64,000 nt of DNA from assembly GCF_017254915.1 (NCBI RefSeq), contig NZ_JAFKCT010000001.1, positions 682,001 to 746,000 of the forward strand. Reading direction: 5' to 3'. This DNA comes from Algoriphagus oliviformis (lineage in GTDB: Bacteria; Bacteroidota; Bacteroidia; Cytophagales; Cyclobacteriaceae). The notes beneath the pieces were generated by a model. The model was not told the DNA's origin. It did not search any database and saw nothing but the letters and a program-made list of their open reading frames with translations. The position numbers were made by a program, and so were the translations under genes. Position 1 is the first letter of the stretch. Each line of letters begins with the position of its first letter. Of the stretch, positions 25,694-35,475 are shown one piece after another.

Positions 25694-28600
25694 TTAAAAT
25701 TCTCCCAATGACGAAAAATTGAGGATGATGGCATTGGCCAGGCTGTCGTCCTCGGCGCAGTCGTGCAGGGAGCCGGAGGGATAGACGTTGCGGACTTTTT
25801 CCAAAACCTCGATCAGCTGGGAAAGTGCTGTAGATAGTTTTTTTGGATGCTGTGGGTTTGTGAGCGATTCGAGCAGCCAGGACTTCCAGGCGCGCTCCAG
25901 CTCCTCCATGTGCTCGGGGCTGATCCAGCAGATCGTCAGAAAGACCTGCGAAGGAGCCTCGGTTTTTAGCTTGTTTTCCAGGAATTTGCGGAAATCCCGG
26001 TTGATAAACCTGCCCGGCCAAAACGGCAGCAAGACGTGCGCGATGCTGGTATAGGGATCGTCCAGCGTGCATTGGCACTCCTCCTGGAAGTGCGGATCGA
26101 GTAGCCGGTCTTCGAGCAGCTCGGTGACTGGCACACCTGATTCATCCGCAAATTTGAATTTTCCGCTGTGCCTCGGCCGCAGCAGAATGTGCTCCAGCAG
26201 GTGGCTGCCTTCGTGGCTGAAAAAGGCCTGCAAGACGAAGGCTTGCATCTTTTCCATGGCTTTGACTTCCTCGCCCCCCGCGATCAGAAACTCGCTCCCG
26301 CTGACGGAAAGTACCTCAAAGCTGCGCGAAAGCAGGATCTCCCCGCCGATCAGGTCTTCCCTCGGCCGGGTTTGGGTGGTGATGACGGTGTCTCCATCTA
26401 CCAGTTCCAGTTTGAAAATCGGGTAGGAAACGAGAAAATCTTCCCCGTTCAGCACCGTGCTGACCGTGATTTCCGAGGCTTTGGAAAGGACAGCCAAGTG
26501 GTCGTCGGCGACGGTCAGCTGATGGCTGTCCGCATCGAGGTCGAGGATCTCCAAGGACTGCTCGAAGTGGATCAGGTCTCCTTTGGTGGGATTTTGGTCG
26601 GCGGTAAGCTTGATCTTGGAGCCTTGGGCTACCGAGGTAGCCAAAGTAAGGGGCAGCGGGGCAAAGCCGCTTTGCGCCAGCCAGCAGTCGCCCCAGGTGC
26701 CGTCCAGCAGCTGGGCGGCAAGCGCTGCGTTGAAGTTGGTTTCCACGCTTTTTGCCAACAGTCCCCCGCGGATCGGGTCAATCACCGAAAACTGATAAGG
26801 CGTCTCCGTGTCCGGATCGGCTTGGTATCCGCTGGCTCGGGACGCCGCGGCGATCATTTCCCAGATATGTTCTTTGATCCGCGCTTCGGCCAAGTCCAAA
26901 AGCTCTGCCTCGGAAACGGCATCGGGTACTTCCTGCTCGATTTTGCCGGACAAAATTGGGCTGCCAAGGCCGAAGGGAGCGTCAAAGAACTCAAACTCGA
27001 TTTCGTATTTCGGAGGCGCGGGAGCCATCGCGGTAGAGATGCTGTATTCGTACCAGTCGCCCAAGCCCAGGCTGAGGTTTTTGCGGTTGGCGCGGGGGTT
27101 GTCGAGGAATTCCTGTCGGAAAATCCCTTGGATCTCCTCCAAGGCAAGTGCAGCGTCGCCACCCGCTGCCAGGGAGGCGAAGTCTTTTTTGACGCTTTCC
27201 CCGAGGATTTCTTCTTCGAAGACCAGCTCCAACACCAGGCTTCCGGGCGAGCCCGAAATGCCCCAATTGCTGGGGTCTGAGGCGATCAGCAGGATTTTTT
27301 CCAAAGCCAATTTTGCCGCTTCCAGACTTGCAAATGCCTCGAAAATCTCAAACAGGGGCTGATCTGCGCTGTCCAGCACCGTGATCGCCCAGCTTCCCCC
27401 GCTCTCGGCAAACTCAAACCGCGGGCGGAAAACCAGCCAATCGGCTTCCTTGTGCCGAATGCCGTACAGGCCAGCCACCCGGTTTTCCAGACCGGAGAGA
27501 TTGTCGATATGGTAAAATCCATTCGCGATCGCGTAGTCAAAACCCTGTCCCCGCTCGGCACTCAGCTGGGGATAGCGGTTCAGGAATTGGAGCTTGTCCT
27601 CGATGAGGCGCTCCTTGCCTTTGTCCGGGCTGATGCGGACGGTCAGCAGGGCGTAGTCCGTCAGCTGCTCGGCAAATCGCGCGAGGAGATGGTTTAGGAA
27701 TTGGTTTCTCCGCTCGAGGTAGACTTCCTTGGGCTCTGCCAGGGAATCGAGGATTTCCTGCAAGCCCACCAGGTCTTTCCAGATGTCCGATGCGTCAGGC
27801 ACGAGGGTTTCGAGGTTTTGGGAGAAAAAGGTCTGGGTGATCTTCGGGTTGCCAAAGGCGTCTTTTTCCAAGGAAATGGAGAAAAGGTCTCGCACGTGGG
27901 AGAGCTGGTTGAGGTAGTTGCCCAAAAACTGCTCAAAGACGAGCAGGTAGGCCTTCAGCTGCTTCACCTGGTAGGCCTCGGGACGGCTTTCTCCCCTCGG
28001 CAGCATGCCCTCTTCCCCCACTCCATACACCAGCGGGAAGTCGTTTTGGATAGAATAGTAGTCGCCCGAGTCCGTAAACTCCCCGGTGATCTCGTCAAAA
28101 TCCAGCTGGGGATATCGGATTTTTTGGGGACGCTTAGCCTCTTGGATCTCTTCCAGCAAGTCCTCCACTTCCTCCCGGTCGGCTTTGAAGGGCAGCCCCT
28201 CCTTGTAGTAGATGAGCTTGCTCCGCTCGGAGTTCAGGCGGGGCACGTAGTTTTGCGCAAAGGCCAAGTCCAGGCACCAGCGAACGCTTTTAGAAGGGAT
28301 TTTTCCCTCTGGGTCGTCTTGGGGCAGGTTGGCGATTTGGATGCTTTTCACAGCCAAAACGCCCTCGATGTCCATGATCAGGTGGATCAGGTCGGAGACA
28401 TGGAGCTTGGCCTTGCGGTCGGCCTTGGCCAGCTCGGACTCGTCGATGAAGCCATGCTTCAGCAGGGGCCCTTCGAAGATCTCCTCGGTGGGCAGGCATT
28501 GCTCCGCATCCCAATCGCCGAAATATATCCGGTCATCCTCCCGGATCAGGGGGCTGGTGAAATTGGGCGAGACGAGGATCTCCGCCAGGCCGGGTTCCTT

Positions 28601-29890
28601 GGGGGCGACCTTGATTTCCAGGATTTCGTAGGTGCCGGCGTTGTTGCCGGAGCCGATGATGCTCAGGGTAGAGCCAGCCTTCGGAAAGGCGTCTGGGGCC
28701 AGCTCCATCCAGATTTTGGCCGGGTTTTGCTGGATGCGCGTCATGGGTAGGGTGCCGGACTTGCAGCGGTGGAGCATCTCGTCCAGGGAGTAAAAGTTGA
28801 CTTGGGGGGAGAGAAAATCCCCAATGGCAGATAAGATGCGCGCCTCGGTCAGCTCCACGTCAGCTTCCTGGCTGAGCTCGATGTCGGCGCAGACCAAGAT
28901 CTCCTCCACCCGCAGCGCGTGAAACTCCACAAAGTCCTCGCAGAGGTTGCGGTTGGCATGGAGGGTTCGCTTGACCTCCGCCAGGATCTCGGCGACTTTG
29001 GAGATCTTGACTAGGTAAAAGGACAGGATGCCGTCAGGGTCGTTGAAGACAAAGTCGTTGACCAGGGTGTTCAGCTCGGCGATTCCTTCGATTTCCTCCA
29101 GTCCGCTGGGGGTGAGCTCTGTGCCGCTTAGCTCGATGTAGTTGCTGGGCGAAAGCTCAAACGTCAGCTCGAAGCCAGAGGGCATGTTTTGAAACTGGAT
29201 GGAAATGCCCTGAATAGCTTTTCGGATGGCGCTTTTGTCCTCCCAGTCAATGGCCTCGTCCCATCTGGGGAACTCCACCTGTACGTCCACCACCACGCCA
29301 GCCAGATCGGGATGCTCATCGATGGAGATTTCCATGCTGAGCTTGTTTTCGTTGAGATCGCCCAGCTCCTCGGTCGTGTCAAACTCCAGCAGCACGTCGT
29401 ACAGGATGCCCAGCTGCAGTGCTTTTTCGGTTTTTGGAAAAGGCAGATAGGCCAGTTTATTGGCCTTTCTGTCTGGGAAAATGGCGATCTCGTTGCTTTC
29501 CCGCAGGGTGAGCCAGGCATTTTTCACCCCTGCAAAATCGGCGATGCCGCCCTCCTCGACCACTTCCACGTCCATCAGCAGTTTGCGATAGTCTTCCAGG
29601 GTGAGCGCCTTGCCGGGAAGGATTTGCGAAGCCTTGAAAAACTGCCCCGCCAGCGAACCTGTATCCAGGGCCAAGAGGTCTTGGATGGGTTTGTTGGCGC
29701 GATAGCTCAGGTCGGTGATCGCATAGCAAAGCACCTCCAGGATGGTGATGCCAGGGTCGTGCGCGTTGTAGTCCGTCCAGATTTTGCCGGAGATCCGCTG
29801 GATGTAGGCGATGGCCTCTTTGCGGAGCAGCTCAAAATCCATGGCGGGACGCTCTGGTTTTGCTTTCGATATGGTGATGGTGTCCTGCAT
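25694..29890 (-). CDS. Giant baseplate protein (Afp12-like)
   Basis: This 1398-residue protein opens with ISGKIWTDYNAHDPGITILE and VLCYAITDLSYRANKPIQDLLA, the N-terminal pattern shared by Afp12/Pvc12-type baseplate wedge proteins. The rest alternates helical and beta segments, with a region around FPLVYGVGEEGMLPRGESRP that also recurs in the family. No signal peptide, membrane helix or enzymatic motif is seen. It is expected to form, with the gp6-like protein encoded just upstream, the wedges that surround the spike and trigger sheath contraction. It starts 3 bases after the stop of the upstream gene. It is among the longest Afp12-like proteins I would expect, and its C-terminal third has no obvious counterpart in my memory of the family. 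Confidence 0.85.
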   Translation of the reverse strand: MQDTITISKAKPERPAMDFELLRKEAIAYIQRISGKIWTDYNAHDPGITILEVLCYAITDLSYRANKPIQDLLALDTGSLAGQFFKASQILPGKALTLEDYRKLLMDVEVVEEGGIADFAGVKNAWLTLRESNEIAIFPDRKANKLAYLPFPKTEKALQLGILYDVLLEFDTTEELGDLNENKLSMEISIDEHPDLAGVVVDVQVEFPRWDEAIDWEDKSAIRKAIQGISIQFQNMPSGFELTFELSPSNYIELSGTELTPSGLEEIEGIAELNTLVNDFVFNDPDGILSFYLVKISKVAEILAEVKRTLHANRNLCEDFVEFHALRVEEILVCADIELSQEADVELTEARILSAIGDFLSPQVNFYSLDEMLHRCKSGTLPMTRIQQNPAKIWMELAPDAFPKAGSTLSIIGSGNNAGTYEILEIKVAPKEPGLAEILVSPNFTSPLIREDDRIYFGDWDAEQCLPTEEIFEGPLLKHGFIDESELAKADRKAKLHVSDLIHLIMDIEGVLAVKSIQIANLPQDDPEGKIPSKSVRWCLDLAFAQNYVPRLNSERSKLIYYKEGLPFKADREEVEDLLEEIQEAKRPQKIRYPQLDFDEITGEFTDSGDYYSIQNDFPLVYGVGEEGMLPRGESRPEAYQVKQLKAYLLVFEQFLGNYLNQLSHVRDLFSISLEKDAFGNPKITQTFFSQNLETLVPDASDIWKDLVGLQEILDSLAEPKEVYLERRNQFLNHLLARFAEQLTDYALLTVRISPDKGKERLIEDKLQFLNRYPQLSAERGQGFDYAIANGFYHIDNLSGLENRVAGLYGIRHKEADWLVFRPRFEFAESGGSWAITVLDSADQPLFEIFEAFASLEAAKLALEKILLIASDPSNWGISGSPGSLVLELVFEEEILGESVKKDFASLAAGGDAALALEEIQGIFRQEFLDNPRANRKNLSLGLGDWYEYSISTAMAPAPPKYEIEFEFFDAPFGLGSPILSGKIEQEVPDAVSEAELLDLAEARIKEHIWEMIAAASRASGYQADPDTETPYQFSVIDPIRGGLLAKSVETNFNAALAAQLLDGTWGDCWLAQSGFAPLPLTLATSVAQGSKIKLTADQNPTKGDLIHFEQSLEILDLDADSHQLTVADDHLAVLSKASEITVSTVLNGEDFLVSYPIFKLELVDGDTVITTQTRPREDLIGGEILLSRSFEVLSVSGSEFLIAGGEEVKAMEKMQAFVLQAFFSHEGSHLLEHILLRPRHSGKFKFADESGVPVTELLEDRLLDPHFQEECQCTLDDPYTSIAHVLLPFWPGRFINRDFRKFLENKLKTEAPSQVFLTICWISPEHMEELERAWKSWLLESLTNPQHPKKLSTALSQLIEVLEKVRNVYPSGSLHDCAEDDSLANAIILNFSSLGEF

Positions 29891-29893
29891 GTC

Positions 29894-32800
29894 TTAGGTT
29901 TCAAAAGCTTCATCCATGTCCGAACTTTCCGTGGAGGCGATGGAGATGATCGCAGGGACTTCGTTGTCGGCACATTCACAGTCCTCCGTCTCCAAAATCG
30001 TGATCAGGTGATCCCCATAGCTGTCCACTGTGCCGACCGAGCCCAGCAGCGATACGCCCGTGCTTCCCTTGGCTTCCTCCACGCGGCTGCGGGAGAGGAT
30101 CTCCCCATCCACCGGATTTTTGATGAGGTGATAGAGTTCAAAACAGGTCACGTAGTCCACGTAGGGCAGCTTTTCGACGAAGTGGAGGACTACGGAGCTG
30201 TGGATTTCCCCGGTAAAGGTGAAGGCCTCCGGGCTCTGGAATGCCCAGGGGGAAAGGAAAGCCTTGAGGTCGTCTTCCAGTTTTTTTGCAAAAAGGGAGC
30301 GATCCACGCCAGCCAGGAAGCGCACGTTGGTTTTGACCTGAAGCTCCTCATAGACCGGATTGACCACGTGGAGAAAGACGCCGGCGGAAGTGATGTCGGC
30401 AAGAAATGCCTTCACTTGGGCGATCAGTGCGACGCTGGCCTTGGGGCGAAGCGGGTCAATGGCATTCTTGTTTTGCACGTTGGCGACCAGCACCACGGTG
30501 ACGTGGCGGGGTGCCAAAGCCCGGTAATTTTCCAGGTTGCCGTCAAACTCGGTGTGGTTTTGGACTTTGACCTGGTAGATCTCGGGAAACTGTCCCAGCA
30601 CCAGATGCTCATAGTCCCAGCGGGTGACCGCCCGCTGCTTGTGGCGTAGTCGCTCGGATATCCGGGTGTAAAAGTCCTCGGAAGCCTCTGCCGTTTTTCC
30701 CCCAAAGGAGGCAAAGGGCTGGTCGATCTTGCTGACCTGGGCCTGGGAAATCTTCAGCTTGGCGATGGTCTTGGCGGGAAGTGCGGCGGCCAGGCGATTG
30801 GGGTCGTTGTCCTGGTCGTCAAAGGTCACCCGGATCGCCTGCGCGATGATCTGGGTGAAATCCGGAATCGCATCGCTGTTTTCGGCGACCGTGGCCATGA
30901 GCCAGGTCAGCCCATCGTCCAGCAGGGTATGGGCGTTGTTTGCCGCCCTCGGCATAGTAAATCCCACCAAGCCGGTTTGGATCAGGCCATTGGTTTCGTC
31001 CAGGACCAGATCCAGCTTGTCAAAGGTTTTCCAGTCGTTTCCGGCGAGATACTTCCAGACCACCGTAGGCACGACCTTGTCCGGATTTGCGCTGCCGTCC
31101 AAGACATGGATCAGCAGTTGCAGGGACTGTCCGGGGAGGTGGTTTTTCAGGCCGATCAGGAGATGGCCTTCGTCCGGATAGTCGGGCAGGAGTAGGCTGG
31201 GGTTGGTTTCTTTTTTTGCCTCGCCAAAAGCCCCGATGTGGAAAAACGAGTTCCACTTGCTCTGGCCGGGGACAAAGGAATCGCTGGCCTCGTAGTCGAG
31301 CTTGACGCTTTTTACCTCCGGAAGATAGGGCTCATTGGGCAGCGTGACCGAGTTGGGATCGGTCGCTGTGGCTTTCAGGATGGCTTTGTCCGCAAAAAGT
31401 TTGGGGAAACCGGTATGCCCGAAATCGGTGCCGGCGAGGGAAAGCTTCAGAAAACCCCGCTTGGAAGCCGGTGTCCAGGAGATGAAGTCACCCAGCTCGG
31501 GTTCCGGCTGGATCGTATCCAGCTCACCGCTTTCCAAAGTGTAGCTCTGGAGCGTGGTCGGTGTGCCGGAGGTGTTGAAGAGGGAAAGGGTCTTTTTGGC
31601 ATCCCCCCAAGTACGGTCGTCGAGGAAGTAGGCCTTGGCCTGAAAGGTGGCATTGGATCGGGCTGGAGTGTAGCCGCTGTAGTGGCTGGAAAAATCGACT
31701 GTGGGAAGCCCATGCCATTCCAAATGGATCTTCAGGCTTTCCAGGCCTTTGCTGAAAACCTCCCGGTTGCCGACATAGAAATTGGATCCCAGCACCGGCC
31801 TAAAGCCGAAAGGATGGATGTTTTTGCCTACGGGCAGGGTGCTTTGGTCATTTTGCAAAACCAGGTTCTCCACCCCCTCCACATCCACGTGGATTTTGAC
31901 CGAGCTGAGCTCCATCCCCTGCAAGACGGGGTAGGCGTAGCTCTGGACTGTATCCGCCAGCTCCACCTTGATGAGCGGCTGGTCGGTGAGGAATTTTTGC
32001 AAAAGGACTTCCCCGTCATAGCCTATCACCGCATCCTGGTCGGGGATGAGGTGGCAGTGGAGGATCAGCTCGACACCTGCCGCGCCGAGGTCTTTTAACT
32101 CATGTTTTTGGGTTTGGAAACTGAAAATCAGGTCTGCGATCTTGTCCGGCCCCATGCCTCTCACGGCATCGACTTGGGCCAGGGAAGTGAATTTTTTGCC
32201 CGGTAGGATGGCATCCCGTGCCGCCAGGATGTTTTTGGCGGTGACCTCGCCGATGTCATAGCCCCGAAATGGGCGGTGAACGCCCAGCTCGGGGTTGTCA
32301 AAAACCGGCCCGGCCTGGGGCTCCACCCCCGCGATGTCCTGCCAGGTTTTGGCGTCGTTGAGAAAGGTGAGCACCTGATCCAGCACTTCTTCCTCCGAGT
32401 TGGGAAATCCCACGGCGGCTTCGATCCACTCTTTTTCCCCACTCAGCAGAAAGCGAAAGGTAGCGTTCAGGTGGAGGGATTTGAGCTTTTCCAAAAGGCC
32501 TGCCTGGGGCTTGAGCAGCAGCGTAAGGGTGATTTTGCGGAGCCCCTCGCCCAGAGCCAAAGCAGGAGAGCCAATCGCAAAGCCCAGTACCGCGGCGCTG
32601 CGGTCGGCCTCGGGAAAGAGTGTCTTTGGCGTGCCAAAGGGCTTCCAGCGTCCGTCCGGGTGGAGGATTTCAGCGCCCTTTCCATCGGCCGAGTTGGCGA
32701 CGGGAGAAGCGTAAAACCTTCCATTGGCATCCCGGTAGAGGGACTTGAGCGCGGCCACTTCGGCTTTGTTGAAGGCTTGGTCAGCCCCGTTTTTGAAGAT

Positions 32801-33280
32801 CACTTCCTTGCCCAGGTCGTCTTTTCCGGCTTTGAAGCCCGAGTTTTTTGGCAGGAGATGCTCGCCTACATGCTTGGCGAGCTGGAGGATGAGATAGGCC
32901 TGGTCGGCTTCCGCAGGCTTTTCCTTCAGCCTCAGGATATCCCGGTAGAAAAAGTCCAGATGCTTTTTGGTCAGGCCGTTCAGGTCGTCTTGGGCGAGGA
33001 GGAAGTTTTGTAGGAAAGCGAGAAAAAGCGCGTAGTGGGGATCGGTACGCTGGTCGGCGGCGATTTCTTTCTCAAAAAAAGCAGCCCAATCCCCGTCCCA
33101 GGTATCGGCAGAACTTCGGAATCTGAGCTGGGCGGCGATCCCCTTGGCATAGGCCTTCAGCTCCTCCAGCTGCCGGCCATCCACTGCCACATAGTCGGGC
33201 AGCAGACTTTCCAGTAGTCTGTTGGCGCGGTTGGTGCCGCTTCCGGGAACTTGGGTGCTATGGCAGCTGTCGGTGCTCAT
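29894..33280 (-). CDS. Baseplate J/gp6-like protein (Afp11-like) with internal helix-hairpin-helix
   Basis: This 1128-residue protein carries the baseplate J/gp6 pattern in its C-terminal half: EDFYTRISERLRHKQRAVTR, WDYEHLVLGQFPEIYQVK, then ALAPRHVTVVLVANVQNKN and two late domains typical of gp6-like wedge proteins. The N-terminal 320 residues are helical with no clear domain. Residues about 352-390 contain a helix-hairpin-helix-like segment (FTSLAQVDAVRGMGPDKIAD), which is unusual in a baseplate protein. It corresponds to Afp11/Pvc11. Its start overlaps the gp25 gene's stop by 4 bases and the Afp12-like gene follows 3 bases after it, so production in fixed ratio is likely. Confidence 0.88.
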   Translation of the reverse strand: MSTDSCHSTQVPGSGTNRANRLLESLLPDYVAVDGRQLEELKAYAKGIAAQLRFRSSADTWDGDWAAFFEKEIAADQRTDPHYALFLAFLQNFLLAQDDLNGLTKKHLDFFYRDILRLKEKPAEADQAYLILQLAKHVGEHLLPKNSGFKAGKDDLGKEVIFKNGADQAFNKAEVAALKSLYRDANGRFYASPVANSADGKGAEILHPDGRWKPFGTPKTLFPEADRSAAVLGFAIGSPALALGEGLRKITLTLLLKPQAGLLEKLKSLHLNATFRFLLSGEKEWIEAAVGFPNSEEEVLDQVLTFLNDAKTWQDIAGVEPQAGPVFDNPELGVHRPFRGYDIGEVTAKNILAARDAILPGKKFTSLAQVDAVRGMGPDKIADLIFSFQTQKHELKDLGAAGVELILHCHLIPDQDAVIGYDGEVLLQKFLTDQPLIKVELADTVQSYAYPVLQGMELSSVKIHVDVEGVENLVLQNDQSTLPVGKNIHPFGFRPVLGSNFYVGNREVFSKGLESLKIHLEWHGLPTVDFSSHYSGYTPARSNATFQAKAYFLDDRTWGDAKKTLSLFNTSGTPTTLQSYTLESGELDTIQPEPELGDFISWTPASKRGFLKLSLAGTDFGHTGFPKLFADKAILKATATDPNSVTLPNEPYLPEVKSVKLDYEASDSFVPGQSKWNSFFHIGAFGEAKKETNPSLLLPDYPDEGHLLIGLKNHLPGQSLQLLIHVLDGSANPDKVVPTVVWKYLAGNDWKTFDKLDLVLDETNGLIQTGLVGFTMPRAANNAHTLLDDGLTWLMATVAENSDAIPDFTQIIAQAIRVTFDDQDNDPNRLAAALPAKTIAKLKISQAQVSKIDQPFASFGGKTAEASEDFYTRISERLRHKQRAVTRWDYEHLVLGQFPEIYQVKVQNHTEFDGNLENYRALAPRHVTVVLVANVQNKNAIDPLRPKASVALIAQVKAFLADITSAGVFLHVVNPVYEELQVKTNVRFLAGVDRSLFAKKLEDDLKAFLSPWAFQSPEAFTFTGEIHSSVVLHFVEKLPYVDYVTCFELYHLIKNPVDGEILSRSRVEEAKGSTGVSLLGSVGTVDSYGDHLITILETEDCECADNEVPAIISIASTESSDMDEAFET

Positions 33281-33690
33281 TTGGATACGTCAGTGGCTTC
33301 GATGAAGAGGTAGGGATAGACGAGATTTTGGCGGTTGTTGGTGGAGATGATAAAATAGCTGATGAGCACCTCGACCCTGCCCTCCTGGAAGTCCGGCCTC
33401 ATGTCTATTTCCTCCACTTTTACCCTGGGCTCGTGGAAGAGGATGGCCCGCTTGATCCGGTTGGTGATCATGGTGGCAGTGGTCACGTTGAGTGCTTCGA
33501 AAAGCAAATCCTCCATGTTGGCGCCGTAGTCCGGACGAAGCACCCGCTCACCGATGGTGGTATTGAGCAGGATGATCAGGCTCTGGCGGATGTCCTCCTC
33601 GTTTTCCACGAGGTTGACCTGGCTTGCTTCCGGAAGGAAAGTCACCGGAAAAGCCCATCCACGTCCCAGAAAGGTATTTTTCTCAGCCAT
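33277..33690 (-). CDS. GPW/gp25-family baseplate wedge protein (Afp9-like)
   Basis: This 137-residue protein shows the gp25 pattern: WAFPVTFLPEASQVNLVENE, then EDIRQSLIILLNTTIGERVL and RPDYGANMEDLLFEALN, including the conserved Glu-Arg and the Arg-Pro-x-Tyr-Gly motif found in T4 gp25, T6SS TssE and Afp9. It links the baseplate wedge to the first sheath ring. It starts 24 bases after the spike gene and overlaps the gp6-like gene. The gap to either neighbour leaves no room for the PAAR gene that often sits here in other systems. Confidence 0.95.
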   Translation of the reverse strand: MAEKNTFLGRGWAFPVTFLPEASQVNLVENEEDIRQSLIILLNTTIGERVLRPDYGANMEDLLFEALNVTTATMITNRIKRAILFHEPRVKVEEIDMRPDFQEGRVEVLISYFIISTNNRQNLVYPYLFIEATDVSK

Positions 33691-33714
33691 TATGTTCAGG
33701 GTTTGCGTTCATGA

Positions 33715-35472
33715 TCAGTTGATTTGGACTATGGAACCTTTGACCGTGGTGCTGCCAGAGGAGGTGAATTCCGCCCCGGCGCTGCCGTCCGCAGTCAGCT
33801 GGGCGGAGGCTTTGGCCTCGACGTTGGTCCCTTCGATCTTGACATCCCCGGAGGCCTTGAGGATGATGTCTTTGGCGGATTCCAAGGTGATCCCGTCCGA
33901 GTTGAGGGTGGCTTTGTTGCCGTTTTCGTCCTCCAGGAGTATGCTTCCCTCGTCGTCGCTGAGGACGATTTTGTTTCCGTTTGGCGTCTCGATGGAGATG
34001 GACTTTTTGTCGTCGTCAAAGACCAGTTTGAGCTGGGTTTTGGTGACGATTCCCTTCTGGAAATTGTCCTCGTCCTGGGCAAACGGCGCGGGCTTTGCGG
34101 AGCTGTAGAGCTTGCCGAGGATGACCGGGTCTCTGGGGTTTTCATTGATATAGCCGACGATGACTTCGTCTCCCACCTCCGGAAGGAAGAAAATACCCCG
34201 GGCGGCCTCACCCTCCCCGGCATCCGGAGAGGCCATTCTCGCCCAAGTGCCCTCCGATCCCGGATCGATCACCGGAATATAGATCCTCACCCGATGCTCG
34301 CCCAGCGGGTCGTCCAGGCTCGTGACGACTCCCACGTGGAGACCCCGGATGGCAGGAAGGAGGCCAGCCGCGGGCACATCCAGAAAGTCATCGTAGAGAC
34401 TGGAAATGAAGCGTGAGTCCAGCCCCAGTCCCAAATGCGTAAACCACTTGCTGTTGGGCGAGATCTCGTGGTACACCGAGGAGACAAAGGCTTTTCCATT
34501 GAACCTGTCCCCAAAACCCAGCAGGGAGACCATGTCTCCGGGCTTGATGGCGGGGTCGCCGAGGATCTTGACTTGGCCCTGTATCTTGGAGAGGCGGCTG
34601 CGCATCAGCTTGGCATCGGCCCAAGCCTGGAGCTCCTGATCGTCCAGCCCCCCGCTATGCTGCAGTCGGTAGTCGCTGAGCCCGATCACGTCAGCGAGCT
34701 CGGAGCCGCTCAGGTTGCTCTGGAAGTCCATGCCGGGATCGCTGGCCTCGACTTCTTTGAGCTCTTGGTTGGCCAAGTCCCAGCTGGTGCTTTTGCTGGC
34801 GGAGTACTGGGTGCGGGCGTCCATCTCTGCCTGGAATTCGACCACGTTGGTGCCGCATTGCAGTTCGGCCTTGGCTTCGGCACTGGTCGCTGGCTTGAGA
34901 ATGCTCACTTTTCCATCCTCCACGAGGGCCAGCTTGCCGTTGACCTCGGCGCGGGTGAGGACGAAGTCCCAGTCGGTGACGTAGTACTGCACCATCTCGG
35001 GATGGGTGGCGGTGGTGGCCTCCACATCGGCAGTCAGTCCGCTGTAGGCACCGATCACCTCCTCGATGATGTCCGAGTCCTTGGACTCAAAGAAGTACTT
35101 GTTCTTTCTCCCCACGGTCATTTTCACGACCGGATCTTTGAGCTCCAGGATGAGTTTGGAGGCCTTTTCGGAGACGTCCAGACCATGCCGGATGATGATT
35201 CCTTTGAAGATGCTTTCCTCTTGGCTGTTGTAGCCGGCTTGGATTTCGATTTCTTTTCCCGGCACAAAAAGCTCCCCTCCGCTCAGGGAGAAGTCCCCCG
35301 CGGCCACGTCCCCATCGTAGAGGACGAGCCGGGCTGCCGGCACCTTGTTGACCGCCTTTTGGATCGCAATCATCGCCACGCCCACGGATGCGGGCAGCTC
35401 GGTGCCGTCCGACAGGATCTTGTAGGTAGCGAGGCTTTGGTTGTCTTCGGTGCTGACGGGTACGAGGGGCAT
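33715..35472 (-). CDS. VgrG-like central spike protein (Afp8-like)
   Basis: This 585-residue protein combines a gp27-like N-terminal hub region (about 1-370) with a gp5-type OB-fold (about 374-465; GVVTSLDDPLGEHRVRIYIP and FFLPEVGDEVIVGYINENPR) and a C-terminal repetitive beta-strand region (about 490-585) with recurring NGNK, DEGS and SGDVKIEGT-like turns, which would form the triangular beta-helix of the spike. A trimer is expected to cap the tube and pierce the target membrane. No lysozyme domain or C-terminal toxin extension follows the needle. It lies between the LysM protein gene (3 bases) and the gp25 gene (24 bases). Confidence 0.93.
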   Translation of the reverse strand: MPLVPVSTEDNQSLATYKILSDGTELPASVGVAMIAIQKAVNKVPAARLVLYDGDVAAGDFSLSGGELFVPGKEIEIQAGYNSQEESIFKGIIIRHGLDVSEKASKLILELKDPVVKMTVGRKNKYFFESKDSDIIEEVIGAYSGLTADVEATTATHPEMVQYYVTDWDFVLTRAEVNGKLALVEDGKVSILKPATSAEAKAELQCGTNVVEFQAEMDARTQYSASKSTSWDLANQELKEVEASDPGMDFQSNLSGSELADVIGLSDYRLQHSGGLDDQELQAWADAKLMRSRLSKIQGQVKILGDPAIKPGDMVSLLGFGDRFNGKAFVSSVYHEISPNSKWFTHLGLGLDSRFISSLYDDFLDVPAAGLLPAIRGLHVGVVTSLDDPLGEHRVRIYIPVIDPGSEGTWARMASPDAGEGEAARGIFFLPEVGDEVIVGYINENPRDPVILGKLYSSAKPAPFAQDEDNFQKGIVTKTQLKLVFDDDKKSISIETPNGNKIVLSDDEGSILLEDENGNKATLNSDGITLESAKDIILKASGDVKIEGTNVEAKASAQLTADGSAGAEFTSSGSTTVKGSIVQIN

Positions 35473-35475
35473 GGC

